Below, one piece after another: positions 17,040 through 24,922 of a stretch of DNA of 30,110 bases. The notes below the pieces were generated by a model, which saw only the letters and a program-made list of their open reading frames with translations, had not been told where the DNA came from and did no database searches. Numbering within the stretch: the stretch's first letter is position 1; each line of letters opens with the position of its first letter. The translations under genes were made by a program, and so were the position numbers. The DNA comes from CAWHNT01 sp963830775 (GTDB lineage Bacteria; Pseudomonadota; Alphaproteobacteria; Geminicoccales; Geminicoccaceae): contig CAWHNT010000057.1 of the NCBI GenBank assembly GCA_963830775.1, positions 1 to 30,110 of the forward strand. The letters run 5' to 3'.

Positions 17040-18071
17040 ATGCAGGGTGAGGCTGGCGCGCGGTCCGGGGCCGCGGGCGGTGGGCTCGACGTCTTCGGCC
17101 TCATGGCCAGGTTCGCACCGCTGATCTTCCTGCTGGTGCTGATGGCGGCCTTCGCCATCCTCTCGCCACGGTTCCTCACCCCGCTCAACCTCTTCAACGT
17201 CATGCGGCAGGTCTCGATCTACGGGCTCCTGGCCGTCGGCATGACCTTCGTCATCCTCACCCGCGGCATCGACCTCTCGGTGGGCTCGCTCGTGGCGCTG
17301 GCGGGGCTGATGGCCGCCATCGTCGCCAAGGGCGGGCTGGGCAGCCGGTTCGCGGTCGGGGCCGAGACCGAGGCCGAAGGCTATGGCTGGTTCCTGGCGC
17401 TCATGGCGGCGCTTGCCGTGGGCGTCGCCGCGGGCTGGCTGCAGGGGTTCGCGATCACCAGGCTCAAGGTGCCGCCCTTCGTGGTCACGCTGGGCGGGAT
17501 GTCGGCCTTCCGCGGGGCAGCGCTGCTGCTCGCCGGCGGCGGGCCGATCTCGGGCTTCGACGAGGCCTATCGCTGGTGGGGGCAGGGCTATCTGGGGCCG
17601 GTGCCGGTGCCGGTCATCATCTTCATCGTCATTGCACTCATCGCCCACATCGTCCTGACCTACACCCGGTTCGGCTACTCGGTGTATGCCGTGGGCGGCA
17701 ATCCCGAGGCCGCCCGGCTCTCGGGCCTCGACGTCGACCGGATCACGCTGGCGGTCTACGTCATCATCGGCTGCATGGCGGGGCTGGGCGGCTTCGTGCT
17801 CTCGGCCCGCCTCAACTCGGCCGAGGCCGTGGCCGGGATGACCTACGAGCTCACCGTGATCGCCTCGGTGGTGATCGGCGGCACCTCCCTCTTCGGCGGC
17901 GTCGGCACGATCTTCGGCACCGTCATCGGCACCGTCCTGATCGGCGTGCTGCTCAACGGCCTCGTGCTGAACAACGTCTCCAGCTACGTGCAGCAGATCA
18001 TCATCGGCGTGATCATCGTCATCGCGGTGGCCTTCGACACCTTCGCCAAGTCGCGGCGGCGGACTGCCTGA
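17040..18071 (+). CDS. RbsC/AraH-type sugar ABC transporter permease, without partners
   Basis: This 343-residue inner-membrane permease of the CUT2 family has about 8-10 hydrophobic spans, the N-terminal NLFNVMRQVSIYGLLAVGMTFVILTRGIDLSVGS segment, and the coupling loop YAVGGNPEAARLSGLDVDR. The end is GVLLNGLVLNNVSSYVQQIIIGVIIVIAV, typical of ribose/xylose/galactofuranose permeases. ATG 17040 has GGAG 9 nt upstream; the frame continues far upstream only through GC bias. CUT2 importers need a double ATPase and a binding protein; neither is adjacent on either side, so it is either a detached remnant or served by genes elsewhere. Confidence 0.88.
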   Translation: MQGEAGARSGAAGGGLDVFGLMARFAPLIFLLVLMAAFAILSPRFLTPLNLFNVMRQVSIYGLLAVGMTFVILTRGIDLSVGSLVALAGLMAAIVAKGGLGSRFAVGAETEAEGYGWFLALMAALAVGVAAGWLQGFAITRLKVPPFVVTLGGMSAFRGAALLLAGGGPISGFDEAYRWWGQGYLGPVPVPVIIFIVIALIAHIVLTYTRFGYSVYAVGGNPEAARLSGLDVDRITLAVYVIIGCMAGLGGFVLSARLNSAEAVAGMTYELTVIASVVIGGTSLFGGVGTIFGTVIGTVLIGVLLNGLVLNNVSSYVQQIIIGVIIVIAVAFDTFAKSRRRTA

Positions 18072-18081
18072 GTAGCAGACG

Positions 18082-18093
18082 ATTGCATGCAAT
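18082..18093. promoter_or_regulatory. 12-bp perfect palindrome, possible operator
   Basis: ATTGCATGCAAT lies 10 bp after the RbsC-like stop and about 50 bp upstream of the sigma-54-type promoter. The shape resembles GntR/FadR-family operators (ATTGTATACAAT-like), but no regulator gene is adjacent. Confidence 0.35.
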
Positions 18094-18144
18094 TTAGGCG
18101 GCCCGGCCTGAGGCCTGTGTGCGCGTAGAGAGCGCTGCTGACCC

Positions 18145-18160
18145 TGGCACGCTCCTTGTA
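18145..18160 (+). promoter_or_regulatory. sigma-54 (RpoN) -24/-12 promoter
   Basis: TGGCACGCTCCTTGTA matches the RpoN consensus TGGCACG-N4-TTGC(A/T) at all the main positions except T for C in the -12 element. The start point would be about 30 nt before ATG 18205. RpoN drives nitrogen-limitation genes in proteobacteria, which fits a nucleobase permease downstream. The enhancer-binding site is not identified. Confidence 0.6.
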
Positions 18161-18204
18161 TGCACCTCGGCTTGGGGTGCCGGGGAGTGGAAGGGGAGCA
18201 GGCG

Positions 18205-19809
18205 ATGACCGCCACGCGACCGCGGCTTTGGACGCCCGGCGACTGGAACGCGTTCTTCGGATTCGGCACCAACATCCTGGTCAACATGCTGGTGCTGACC
18301 GGCCTGTTGCGCTTCGTGCTGAAGATGCCGGACGACATCGTGTTCGGCCGCATCCTGCCCGCCATGGGCCTGATGATGTGCCTCAGCACCTGCTACTATG
18401 CCTGGCTGGCCTACCGCCTGGCCCGGCAGACCGGTCGTGACGATGTCTGCGCGCTGCCCTCTGGGATCAGCGTGCCGCACATGTTCATCGTCACCTTCGT
18501 GATCATGCTGCCGATCTCGCTCTCGACCGGCGATCCGATCAAGGGTTGGGAAGCCGGCCTCACCTGGGTGTTCGTGCAGAGCTTCATCCTGATGCTGGGC
18601 GGCTTCGTCGCCCCCTTCATCCGCAGGATCACCCCGCGCGCCGCCCTCCTGGGCACGCTGGCCGGTGTCTCGGTCACCTTCATCTCGATGCGGCCAGCGC
18701 TCGAGATGTTCATGACGCCGGTGATCGGGATCGTGTGCTTCGCCGTGATCCTGGTCGCCTGGTTCGGGGGCCTGCGCTACCCCCGTGGCATCCCGGCGGG
18801 CCTAGTCGCCATCGCGGCTGGCATGCTGATCGCCTGGGCCGCGGCGGCCGTAGGCTTCGATCTCGGTGGCGTGGGCCTCGCCAAGGTGGGCGAGGCGATC
18901 TCGGGCTTCGGCTTCAGGGTGCCGCTGCCGGCCGTCGACCACGTCTTCTCGGGCTTCGAGTTCTTAGGGATCATCCTGGTCACGGCGATCCCGTTCGGCG
19001 TCTACGACCTCGTCGAGGCCATGGACAATGTCGAGAGTGCCGAGGCCGGCGGCGACGCCTTCCCGACCACGCGCGTGCTCACGGCCGACGGTGTCGTGAG
19101 CCTGATCGGCTGCCTGATGGGCAACCCGTTCATCAACGCGGTCTATATCGGCCACCCGGGCTGGAAGGCGATGGGCGGGCGGATCGGCTATTCGGCCGCC
19201 GTGGGGCTGATGGTGATCGTGCTCTCCTGGTTCGGCATCGTGCCCTTGCTGCTGGCCTTCATCCCCGTCGTCGCGATCTCGCCGATCCTGCTCTACATCG
19301 GGATGCTGATCGGCGCGCAGGCCTTCCAGACCACGCCCGCCCGTCACGCGCCCGCGATCGCCCTTGCCCTCACCCCGCACCTGGCGGCCTGGGCCAAGAC
19401 CCTGATCGACGGTGCGCTCGGGGCCGCCGGCACCAGCGCCCATGCGGTGGGGCTGGAGAAGCTCGCCGGCACGGGCGTGCTCTATCACGGGCTCGAGATC
19501 ATGGGCGGGGGCTCGATCCTGGGTGGGCTGATCCTGGGGGCGATCGCCGTGTTCGTGATCGACCGCCGGTTCAACGAGGCCGCCTATTTCACCTTCGCCG
19601 GGGCGGCACTGACCTACTTCGGCTTCATGCATGGCGAGGCGATCGGCGTCGGCTACGGGCTGGGCGTGACGCCCACCGTGACCTTCGCCTACCTCCTGGT
19701 CGGAGCCTTCCTGCTGGGCTGTGCGCGCTACAGTCAGGTCCAGCCGGTCCGGGACTACGAGCCGGAGCACGGCCACGGGCATGGGCTGGCAGCCCAGCCG
19801 GCCGAGTAG
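18205..19809 (+). CDS. NCS2-like nucleobase (xanthine/uracil-type) permease
   Basis: This 534-residue polytopic membrane protein has about 12 hydrophobic spans. It has the early LWTPGDWNAFFGFGTNILVNMLVL segment, ALPSGISVPHMF and VYDLVEAMDNVESAEAGGDAFPTTRVLTADGVVSLIGCLMGNPF, which recalls the xanthine/uracil and AzgA-like permeases (acidic residue in the substrate helix, then a G-x-x-G-NP loop). The C-terminus is a His-rich tail (EPEHGHGHG). ATG 18205 has GGGGAG 8 nt upstream. The substrate (purine, pyrimidine or related) cannot be fixed. Transport of a nitrogen source is suggested by the sigma-54-type promoter. Confidence 0.75.
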   Translation: MTATRPRLWTPGDWNAFFGFGTNILVNMLVLTGLLRFVLKMPDDIVFGRILPAMGLMMCLSTCYYAWLAYRLARQTGRDDVCALPSGISVPHMFIVTFVIMLPISLSTGDPIKGWEAGLTWVFVQSFILMLGGFVAPFIRRITPRAALLGTLAGVSVTFISMRPALEMFMTPVIGIVCFAVILVAWFGGLRYPRGIPAGLVAIAAGMLIAWAAAAVGFDLGGVGLAKVGEAISGFGFRVPLPAVDHVFSGFEFLGIILVTAIPFGVYDLVEAMDNVESAEAGGDAFPTTRVLTADGVVSLIGCLMGNPFINAVYIGHPGWKAMGGRIGYSAAVGLMVIVLSWFGIVPLLLAFIPVVAISPILLYIGMLIGAQAFQTTPARHAPAIALALTPHLAAWAKTLIDGALGAAGTSAHAVGLEKLAGTGVLYHGLEIMGGGSILGGLILGAIAVFVIDRRFNEAAYFTFAGAALTYFGFMHGEAIGVGYGLGVTPTVTFAYLLVGAFLLGCARYSQVQPVRDYEPEHGHGHGLAAQPAE

Positions 19810-19822
19810 ACGGAACGTGAAG

Positions 19823-19847
19823 CAGCGGCGCCAGCGCGGCGCCGCTG
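19823..19847 (+). terminator. GC-rich hairpin after the permease gene
   Basis: CAGCGGCGCC (19823-19832) and GGCGCCGCTG (19838-19847) form a perfect 10-bp stem with a 5-nt loop, 13 nt past the permease stop. No T-run follows, so it is a hairpin of terminator type but without the U-tract. Confidence 0.5.
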
Positions 19848-19920
19848 CCGCACCTGGAGCCCGGCCGCGCCAGGGCCTATCTACTCGGCGTCGTCAGACC
19901 TTCGAGGAGCGCGCGCCGCC

Positions 19921-20181
19921 ATGATTTCCCTGATCGTCACCCTGATCATCGGCGGCCTTGCCGGCTGGCTCGCCGGCAAGATCATGCGCGGCGGCGGCTT
20001 CGGCGTGCTGATGAACATCGTCATCGGCGTCGTCGGCTCGTTCGTCGGCAACGCCATGTTCTGGCTGCTCGGGCTCAGCGCCACGGGCTTCATCGGCCGG
20101 CTGATCGTCGCCACGCTGGGTGCGATCATCCTCATCTACCTCGCCGACTACCTGGCGAAGCGGAAGGGCACGGCGGTCTAG
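19921..20181 (+). CDS. GlsB/YeaQ/YmgE family stress-response membrane protein
   Basis: This 86-residue very hydrophobic protein has three membrane segments and glycine-rich turns (TLIIGGLAGWLAGKIMRGGGFGVLMNIVIGVVGSFVGN). That is the pattern of the 'transglycosylase-associated' family. The length is typical. Members are induced under envelope, osmotic or stationary-phase stress; no enzymatic activity is established. It ends ...YLAKRKGTAV. It stands alone on the plus strand, separated from the permease by a hairpin and convergent with tatA. Confidence 0.9.
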   Translation: MISLIVTLIIGGLAGWLAGKIMRGGGFGVLMNIVIGVVGSFVGNAMFWLLGLSATGFIGRLIVATLGAIILIYLADYLAKRKGTAV

Positions 20182-20228
20182 CGGCCGCTCCACGCAGGCA
20201 GGCCGCCGCGAGCCGCCCGTCACCGCGC

Positions 20229-20263
20229 ATGACAAAACAAGGCCGTCCGGCAGGGCGGCCTTG
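20229..20263 (-). terminator. rho-independent terminator of tatA
   Basis: Read on the minus strand, CAAGGCCG (20263-20256) pairs perfectly with CGGCCTTG (20245-20238) across a 10-nt loop and is followed at once by TTTTGT. This is a classical stem plus U-tract 40 nt beyond the tatA stop. On the plus strand the same stem could slow transcription from glsB, but its T-run is missing. Confidence 0.8.
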
Positions 20264-20303
20264 CTCGTAATGGGCTGGACGTGCGGGCCGCTGTCGCGGC
20301 CGG

Positions 20304-20516
20304 CTAGACCGGCGTGCGGGTCTCGCGCGGGGGAACGGTGGTCGTGGTGACCGGCGGGGTCGCGTCGTCGACGGTGTCGTCGTCCTTCAGGCCGGCCTTG
20401 AAGCTCTTGATCCCCTTGGCAACGTCACCCATCACCCGCGGGATCTTGCCGGCGCCGAACAGGATCAGCACCACGAGGAGAACCAGGACCCAGTGCCAGG
20501 CGCTCGAAAAGCCCAT
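20304..20516 (-). CDS. tatA: twin-arginine translocase subunit TatA/TatE
   Basis: This 70-residue protein has one short membrane helix (WHWVLVLLVVLILFGAGKIP), the conserved FGAGKIP hinge and an amphipathic helix (RVMGDVAKGIKSFKAGL), followed by an acidic and Thr/Pro-rich tail. TatA oligomers form the pore for export of folded proteins. GGAG lies about 7 nt before the ATG. It is 37 nt downstream of mprF on the same strand and is followed by a strong terminator, so it may be the last gene of an mprF-tatA transcript. tatB and tatC are not in this window. Confidence 0.93.
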   Translation of the reverse strand: MGFSSAWHWVLVLLVVLILFGAGKIPRVMGDVAKGIKSFKAGLKDDDTVDDATPPVTTTTVPPRETRTPV

Positions 20517-20553
20517 CTCGCATCTCCATAAGCATGCTCAGCCTAAGCTAGCC

Positions 20554-23202
20554 TCAGGCAGGCTGGGTGCCAAGGGGAAGGGGCCTCGTTGCGGGCTGCC
20601 GCAGTACGCCGGCGATCCCGCCGCCGATCAGGAAGGTCACGTCGGCAAGGACGGCCGGAAGGGCGGGGCCGCCCGGGGCCGCGAGGTAGCGCGGCTCCCA
20701 GTCCGGGCGGAACTTCTCCTTGAAGCGGCGCAGGCCCTCGAAATTGTAGAAGTCCTCGCCCAGGCGGAAGATCAGCGCACCCGCCCGGCTCCAAAAAGGG
20801 GCGAGCTTGCGGCCATCCAGGCCGGAGAGCGGCGCCATGCCGAGGTCGAAGCGGCCGAAGCCCTGCTCCTTGCCCCAGAGCATGAGCTCGATGAAGAGGT
20901 GCTCCATCACGTCGCGCGGGGCTTCGCTGCCGTAGCGCATGAGGTCGAGCGAGAGCTCGCTGCGGTCGGGTGCCTGCCAGATGTTGGCGAAGGCCACGAT
21001 CCGCTCACCCCGGCGGATCACGGCGATAGGGAAGCGGAGCAGGTAGTCCGGCTCGAAGCGGCCGAGGGAGAAGCCCTTCTCCTTGGCGGAGCGGGTGCCC
21101 AGCCACTCGTCCGAGATCGTGTGCAGGTGGGGCAGGATGGCAGGCACGCCCTCGACCGGGATCACCTCGAAGGTGCTGCCCTCCTTGCGCGCCTTGCGGC
21201 AGGTGTAGCGCAGGCCGCGGCGGGCATTGCCTTCCAGGCCGAAGCCCTGGAGGTCGACATAGGCCTGCTCGCCGATCTTGTAGAAGGTGAGGCCCAGCTC
21301 CACGAGCTCGGGCATCATCGCCGGCGGGACCTCGTAGAACACGGTCCGCCCGCCCCACTCGTCGCACAGCTCGCGAAAGCGCCACAGGAGCTCCAGCCGC
21401 TCGGCGCGCAGGCCCACGGGCTCGCCCAAAGCCACCCAGCAGCGGCCGCGCACGCCGTACATGATGAAGCTGCGGCCGCTGGGGCTGAACAGGAAGCGCT
21501 TGTCGCCCAGGAGCGCCAGCCAGGCGCTGCAGAGGGGACCTTCGGCGGCCAGGATCGCGGCTTGCGCCTTGAGCAGCGCCGGGCCGGGCTCCGCGGTCTC
21601 ATCGCGCGGCCGCGCGTAGCGCATCAGTTGCGTGATGCTGAGGACAGCGGTCGCGATGATGAGCCCAGCCGTGGCGCGCAGGAAGCGGGGCGCGTCGGCC
21701 TCGGCCAGGAACTGCCACCAGAGATCGTGCGCGTAGTCGACATGGCGGAAGCTGAAGAAGCCGAGCCACAGGGTGGCGAGGACCACGGCCAGCACGGCGG
21801 CAAGCCAGGACGGGCCCAGATTCTGGTCGAGGAGGGCGCTGCGGCGATAGAAGGCGCTGCGCGATGGCAGGAGCACGACCAGCACCACCGCGAGATAGAG
21901 CGCCTCCTCCCAGTCGAACCCCTTGAGGAGGGAGAAGACGATGCCGGCGCCCAGCACCACGGAGGTGGCGAGCCAGGCGGCATCGAGGCGGCGGCGCAGG
22001 CCCAACGCCAGGAGGATGAGCGCGAGGCCGGCGAGGCTGCCCAGGAAGTGCGAGAGCTCGATCAGGGCCAGAGGCGCCACTGGTGCCAACCAGGCCAGGC
22101 GCTCGGTGGCACTGGGAGTAGCACCCGAGACCAGCAGCACGATGCCGGCGACGAAGACGAGGATGAAGAGGAGGTTGGGGACGACCACATGCGCCCAGCC
22201 GCGCACCACCCCGATCCGCTCGCGGGCGACGTCGCCGATCTCGCGCAGCTGGTGGCCGACGAAGAGCACGGCCGCCGCCACGAGCGGGGTGACGTAGTAG
22301 CACAGGCGGTAGACCACGAGGGCGGCCGCCACCCGTGGGTCCAGGCCCGAGCCGGGGAGCGCCAGGATCAGCACCGCCTCGAACACGCCAACTCCGCCCG
22401 GTACGTGGCTGATGATCCCGATCACGCTGGCAGCGCTGAACAGGCAGGCGAAGGCCGGGAAGCCGACCCCGGCCTCGGGCGGCAGCAGCACCCACAGGCA
22501 CAAGGCCGCCAGCGCCCAGTCGACCCCGGCCATGCCGATCTGGGTGGCAGCGATCATGGGGCGAGGCAGGGTGAAGCTCCAGCGGCCGAGCGTGAGCGGA
22601 CCACGGAGCACCAGTGGCAAAGCGGGGTAGGCCAGCAGCAGGGCCAGCACGAGGACGGCGAAGGCGACGATGGTGCTGGGGCTGATGCCCATGATGGCGG
22701 CGAGCTCGGCCGGCGCCAGTAGGCCGCCCAGCACCGCCATGGCGCCGAGACCCAGCCACAGCGTGATGCTGTTGAAGGCGACCACGCCGGCGATCTCGGT
22801 CCCGGAAAGGCCCCAGGCGGTGTAGAGCCGGTAGCGCACGGCTCCACCGGTCAGGAGCGGCAGACCCATCGAATGGCTGAAGGCGTAGCCGACGAAGCCC
22901 GCCAGCATCGAGCGACGCACCGGCAGCGGTCGCTCGAGGTAGGCAAGGGCCAGCGTGTCGTAGAGGGCGAGGACGACATAGCCGGCCGCGGCCGCCAGCA
23001 GGGACAGCAGCACGGCACTGGCCGGCAGGCCGCGCAGGGCCTTGCCCACGTCGGCCAGATGGGCAGTACCCAGCTCGCGGTGGATGGCCCAGATCGCGGC
23101 CGCGAACAATGCGAGGCCCAGAGCGGGCAGGACGAAGGGCCGTGCTGCCATGAGCCGGTCGCGCCAGGTCGCGGGGCTGTCGGCGGCATGCGGATCGGCC
23201 AT
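20554..23202 (-). CDS. mprF: bifunctional lysylphosphatidylglycerol flippase/synthetase (MprF/LpiA)
   Basis: This 882-residue protein has an N-terminal flippase region of about 14 membrane spans (roughly 20-540; GFVGYAFSHSMGLPLLTGGAVRYRLY, SHVPGGVGVFEAVLILALPG) and a C-terminal GNAT-like aminoacyl-PG synthase domain (RGRCWVALGEPVGLRAERLEL, RKARKEGSTFEVIP, LSLDLMRYGSEAPRDVMEHLF). It transfers lysine from tRNA to phosphatidylglycerol and flips the lipid outward, giving resistance to cationic peptides and acid. ATG 23202 fits the family N-terminus but has no clear ribosome site; ATG 23295 or 23292, with AGGAG upstream, would add about 30 residues and overlap the divergent gene. It pairs with the divergent AcvB hydrolase. 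Confidence 0.92.
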   Translation of the reverse strand: MADPHAADSPATWRDRLMAARPFVLPALGLALFAAAIWAIHRELGTAHLADVGKALRGLPASAVLLSLLAAAAGYVVLALYDTLALAYLERPLPVRRSMLAGFVGYAFSHSMGLPLLTGGAVRYRLYTAWGLSGTEIAGVVAFNSITLWLGLGAMAVLGGLLAPAELAAIMGISPSTIVAFAVLVLALLLAYPALPLVLRGPLTLGRWSFTLPRPMIAATQIGMAGVDWALAALCLWVLLPPEAGVGFPAFACLFSAASVIGIISHVPGGVGVFEAVLILALPGSGLDPRVAAALVVYRLCYYVTPLVAAAVLFVGHQLREIGDVARERIGVVRGWAHVVVPNLLFILVFVAGIVLLVSGATPSATERLAWLAPVAPLALIELSHFLGSLAGLALILLALGLRRRLDAAWLATSVVLGAGIVFSLLKGFDWEEALYLAVVLVVLLPSRSAFYRRSALLDQNLGPSWLAAVLAVVLATLWLGFFSFRHVDYAHDLWWQFLAEADAPRFLRATAGLIIATAVLSITQLMRYARPRDETAEPGPALLKAQAAILAAEGPLCSAWLALLGDKRFLFSPSGRSFIMYGVRGRCWVALGEPVGLRAERLELLWRFRELCDEWGGRTVFYEVPPAMMPELVELGLTFYKIGEQAYVDLQGFGLEGNARRGLRYTCRKARKEGSTFEVIPVEGVPAILPHLHTISDEWLGTRSAKEKGFSLGRFEPDYLLRFPIAVIRRGERIVAFANIWQAPDRSELSLDLMRYGSEAPRDVMEHLFIELMLWGKEQGFGRFDLGMAPLSGLDGRKLAPFWSRAGALIFRLGEDFYNFEGLRRFKEKFRPDWEPRYLAAPGGPALPAVLADVTFLIGGGIAGVLRQPATRPLPLGTQPA

Positions 23203-23221
23203 CTCTGTATCTGGTCCGTGC

Positions 23222-23227
23222 AGGAGG
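23222..23227 (+). promoter_or_regulatory. strong ribosome binding site favouring a TTG start for acvB
   Basis: AGGAGG lies exactly 6 nt before TTG 23234, in frame with the AcvB/VirJ-like protein. ATG 23294 further in has no comparable site and would leave the signal peptide without a basic N-region. Confidence 0.6.
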
Positions 23228-23233
23228 CGGAGC

Positions 23234-24620
23234 TTGAGGCGCAATCTAGAGCGGAGCCCGGCCGATCCGACGCAGCTTCTGTGCCGCGCCATCATGGCCC
23301 TGCTCCTGCTGCTTCCTTCAGTGTGGCCGGCCAGGGCCGACGATCCCGTGGGCGGGCTTGCCGAGGCTCCTCTTTCGCTGCCAGCCGGCCCGGCCCAGGG
23401 CCTCGTCTTCCTGTTCTCTGGCGAAGCCGGGCCCGACGCAGCGCTTCAGGCTGCGGCCGCCCGGATCACCACCTTGGGTGCTGCGGTCGCCATCGTGGAC
23501 TTGCGCGACTATCTGCGCCGGGCCGATGCCACGCTGAACGCCGACTGCCTCTATCTCGTGGCCGAGATCGAGGCCGTGAGCCGCAGGATCCAGAGCCGGC
23601 TCGGCCGGGCACGCTACTTCTCTCCGATCGTCGCGGGCACAGGCTTGGGCGGCACATTGGCGCTGCTGGCCCTGGCCCAGGCTCCGGACGCCACCCTGGC
23701 CGGAGCTGCCAGCGACGGCTTCGGCACCGCGCTGCCGACCGGTCGGCTCTTGTGCCCGGGTGCCGAGGCAACGCGGATCGACGGTGGCTACAGCTATGCT
23801 CCGACCATGCGTTGGCCGGGCTTCGTCCGCGTCGGCGCGGGCCCGAGCGAGCTGGCCGTGGCCCGCGACTGGCTCACCCGCTCCGGCCTGCCGCCGGAGA
23901 CGGTCTCGGTCAGCGATCCTGCCGCACCCCTGGCGGACCGGCTGGCGGCCCTGCTCGAGGCGCCGATCCGTGCCCAGCAGGCGGAGACCACGGCCCTTGG
24001 CCAGCTGCCGATCATCGAGCTGCCGGTGGAGCAACCCGGGCGACTGATGGCCGTGGTGCTGTCGGGTGACGGCGGCTGGCGCGACCTGGACGAGGAGATC
24101 GGCGGTTACATGCAGAAGGCCGGCGTGCCGGTGATCGGTCTCGACTCGCTCCGCTACTTCTGGAGGCACAGGACGCCGGACGAGCTGGCCGGCGACCTCG
24201 GCCGGATCATGCGGCATTATCGGCAGGCCTGGGACCGGCCGGACGTGGTCCTCGTGGGCTATTCCTTCGGGGCCGACGTGCTGCCGTTCGCGGTCAACCG
24301 CCTGCCGGCCGATCTCCGCAAGTCAGTGCGGGCAGATCTCGTTCCTGGCGCTCAGCCACTGGGCGGATTTCGAGATCCATCTCAGCGAGTGGCTGAGCTC
24401 CGGCCCGAGGCCCGACTCGCTCCCCACCCTGCCCGAACTCGGGCGCCTCGACCTCACCCAGGTCCAATGTATTTATGGCGAGGACGAGGACGGGAATGCT
24501 TGCTCTGACCCGGCACTCGCAGCGACGGAGCGGATCAAGACCAGCGGCGGGCATCATTTCGACGGCGACTACGAGGCCCTGGCGCGGGCGATCCTTGCCG
24601 GTGCGGAGCGCCGTGGCTGA
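23234..24620 (+). pseudogene. acvB: AcvB/VirJ-family lysyl-phosphatidylglycerol hydrolase, one +1 frameshift
   Basis: With TTG 23234 the protein begins (M)RRNLERS..., followed by a hydrophobic core ending WPARA, a likely signal peptide for a periplasmic enzyme. It has two VirJ-type alpha/beta-hydrolase halves: an N-terminal one with VAGTGLGGTLALLA and a C-terminal one with VVLSGDGGWRDLDEEI and the nucleophile elbow GYSFGAD. The frame breaks near 24329 (RKSVR) and continues with QISFLALSHWADFEIHLSEW ... QCIYGEDEDGNAC ... SGGHHFDGDYEALARAIL. Removing one G restores 461 codons plus stop. Related AcvB proteins hydrolyse lysyl-PG and are usually in an operon with lpiA; here they are head to head. 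Confidence 0.85.
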
Positions 24621-24915
24621 GGCCGAGCTCGGCTCCTGCCCGATCTGCGGCCGGCCGATGCTGCCGGGTGCGAGCATCGACCGGCATCATTTCCTGCCCA
24701 GGAGCGAGGGCGGCCGGGAGACGAGCTGGGTCCACCGCATCTGCCACCGCAAGCTGCACAGCCTGTTCACCGAGCGCGAGCTGGCCCGCCTCTACACGAC
24801 GCCGGAGGCGGTGCGCGCGCATCCGGAGATGCAGCGCTTCATCCGCTGGGTGGGCAGGAAGCACCCGGAGTTCTGGGTCCGGACAGCCGAGGCGCGGGCG
24901 AAGCGGCGGCGCTGA
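24613..24915 (+). CDS. small HNH-type nuclease-like protein
   Basis: This 100-residue protein has a CPIC zinc knuckle near the N-terminus, then IDRHHFLPRSEGG and WVHRICHRKLHSLF, the layout of a compact HNH fold (C-x2-C, H-H, and a C-H-x3-H-like closing segment). The end is basic (ARAKRRR). GTG 24613 with GGAG just upstream overlaps the end of acvB by 8 nt; GTG 24601 is an alternative. It converges on the UdgX fusion with 7 nt between stops. Nuclease activity and target are unproven; DNA repair or self-defence are both possible. Confidence 0.7.
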   Translation: MAEAELGSCPICGRPMLPGASIDRHHFLPRSEGGRETSWVHRICHRKLHSLFTERELARLYTTPEAVRAHPEMQRFIRWVGRKHPEFWVRTAEARAKRRR

Positions 24916-24922
24916 GGCGGGA

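Noticed and set aside
20314..22722. An 802-codon open frame on the plus strand
   Set aside because: It is antisense to mprF and tatA, both well supported. The translation is rich in Glu/Gln/His/Arg without domain structure.
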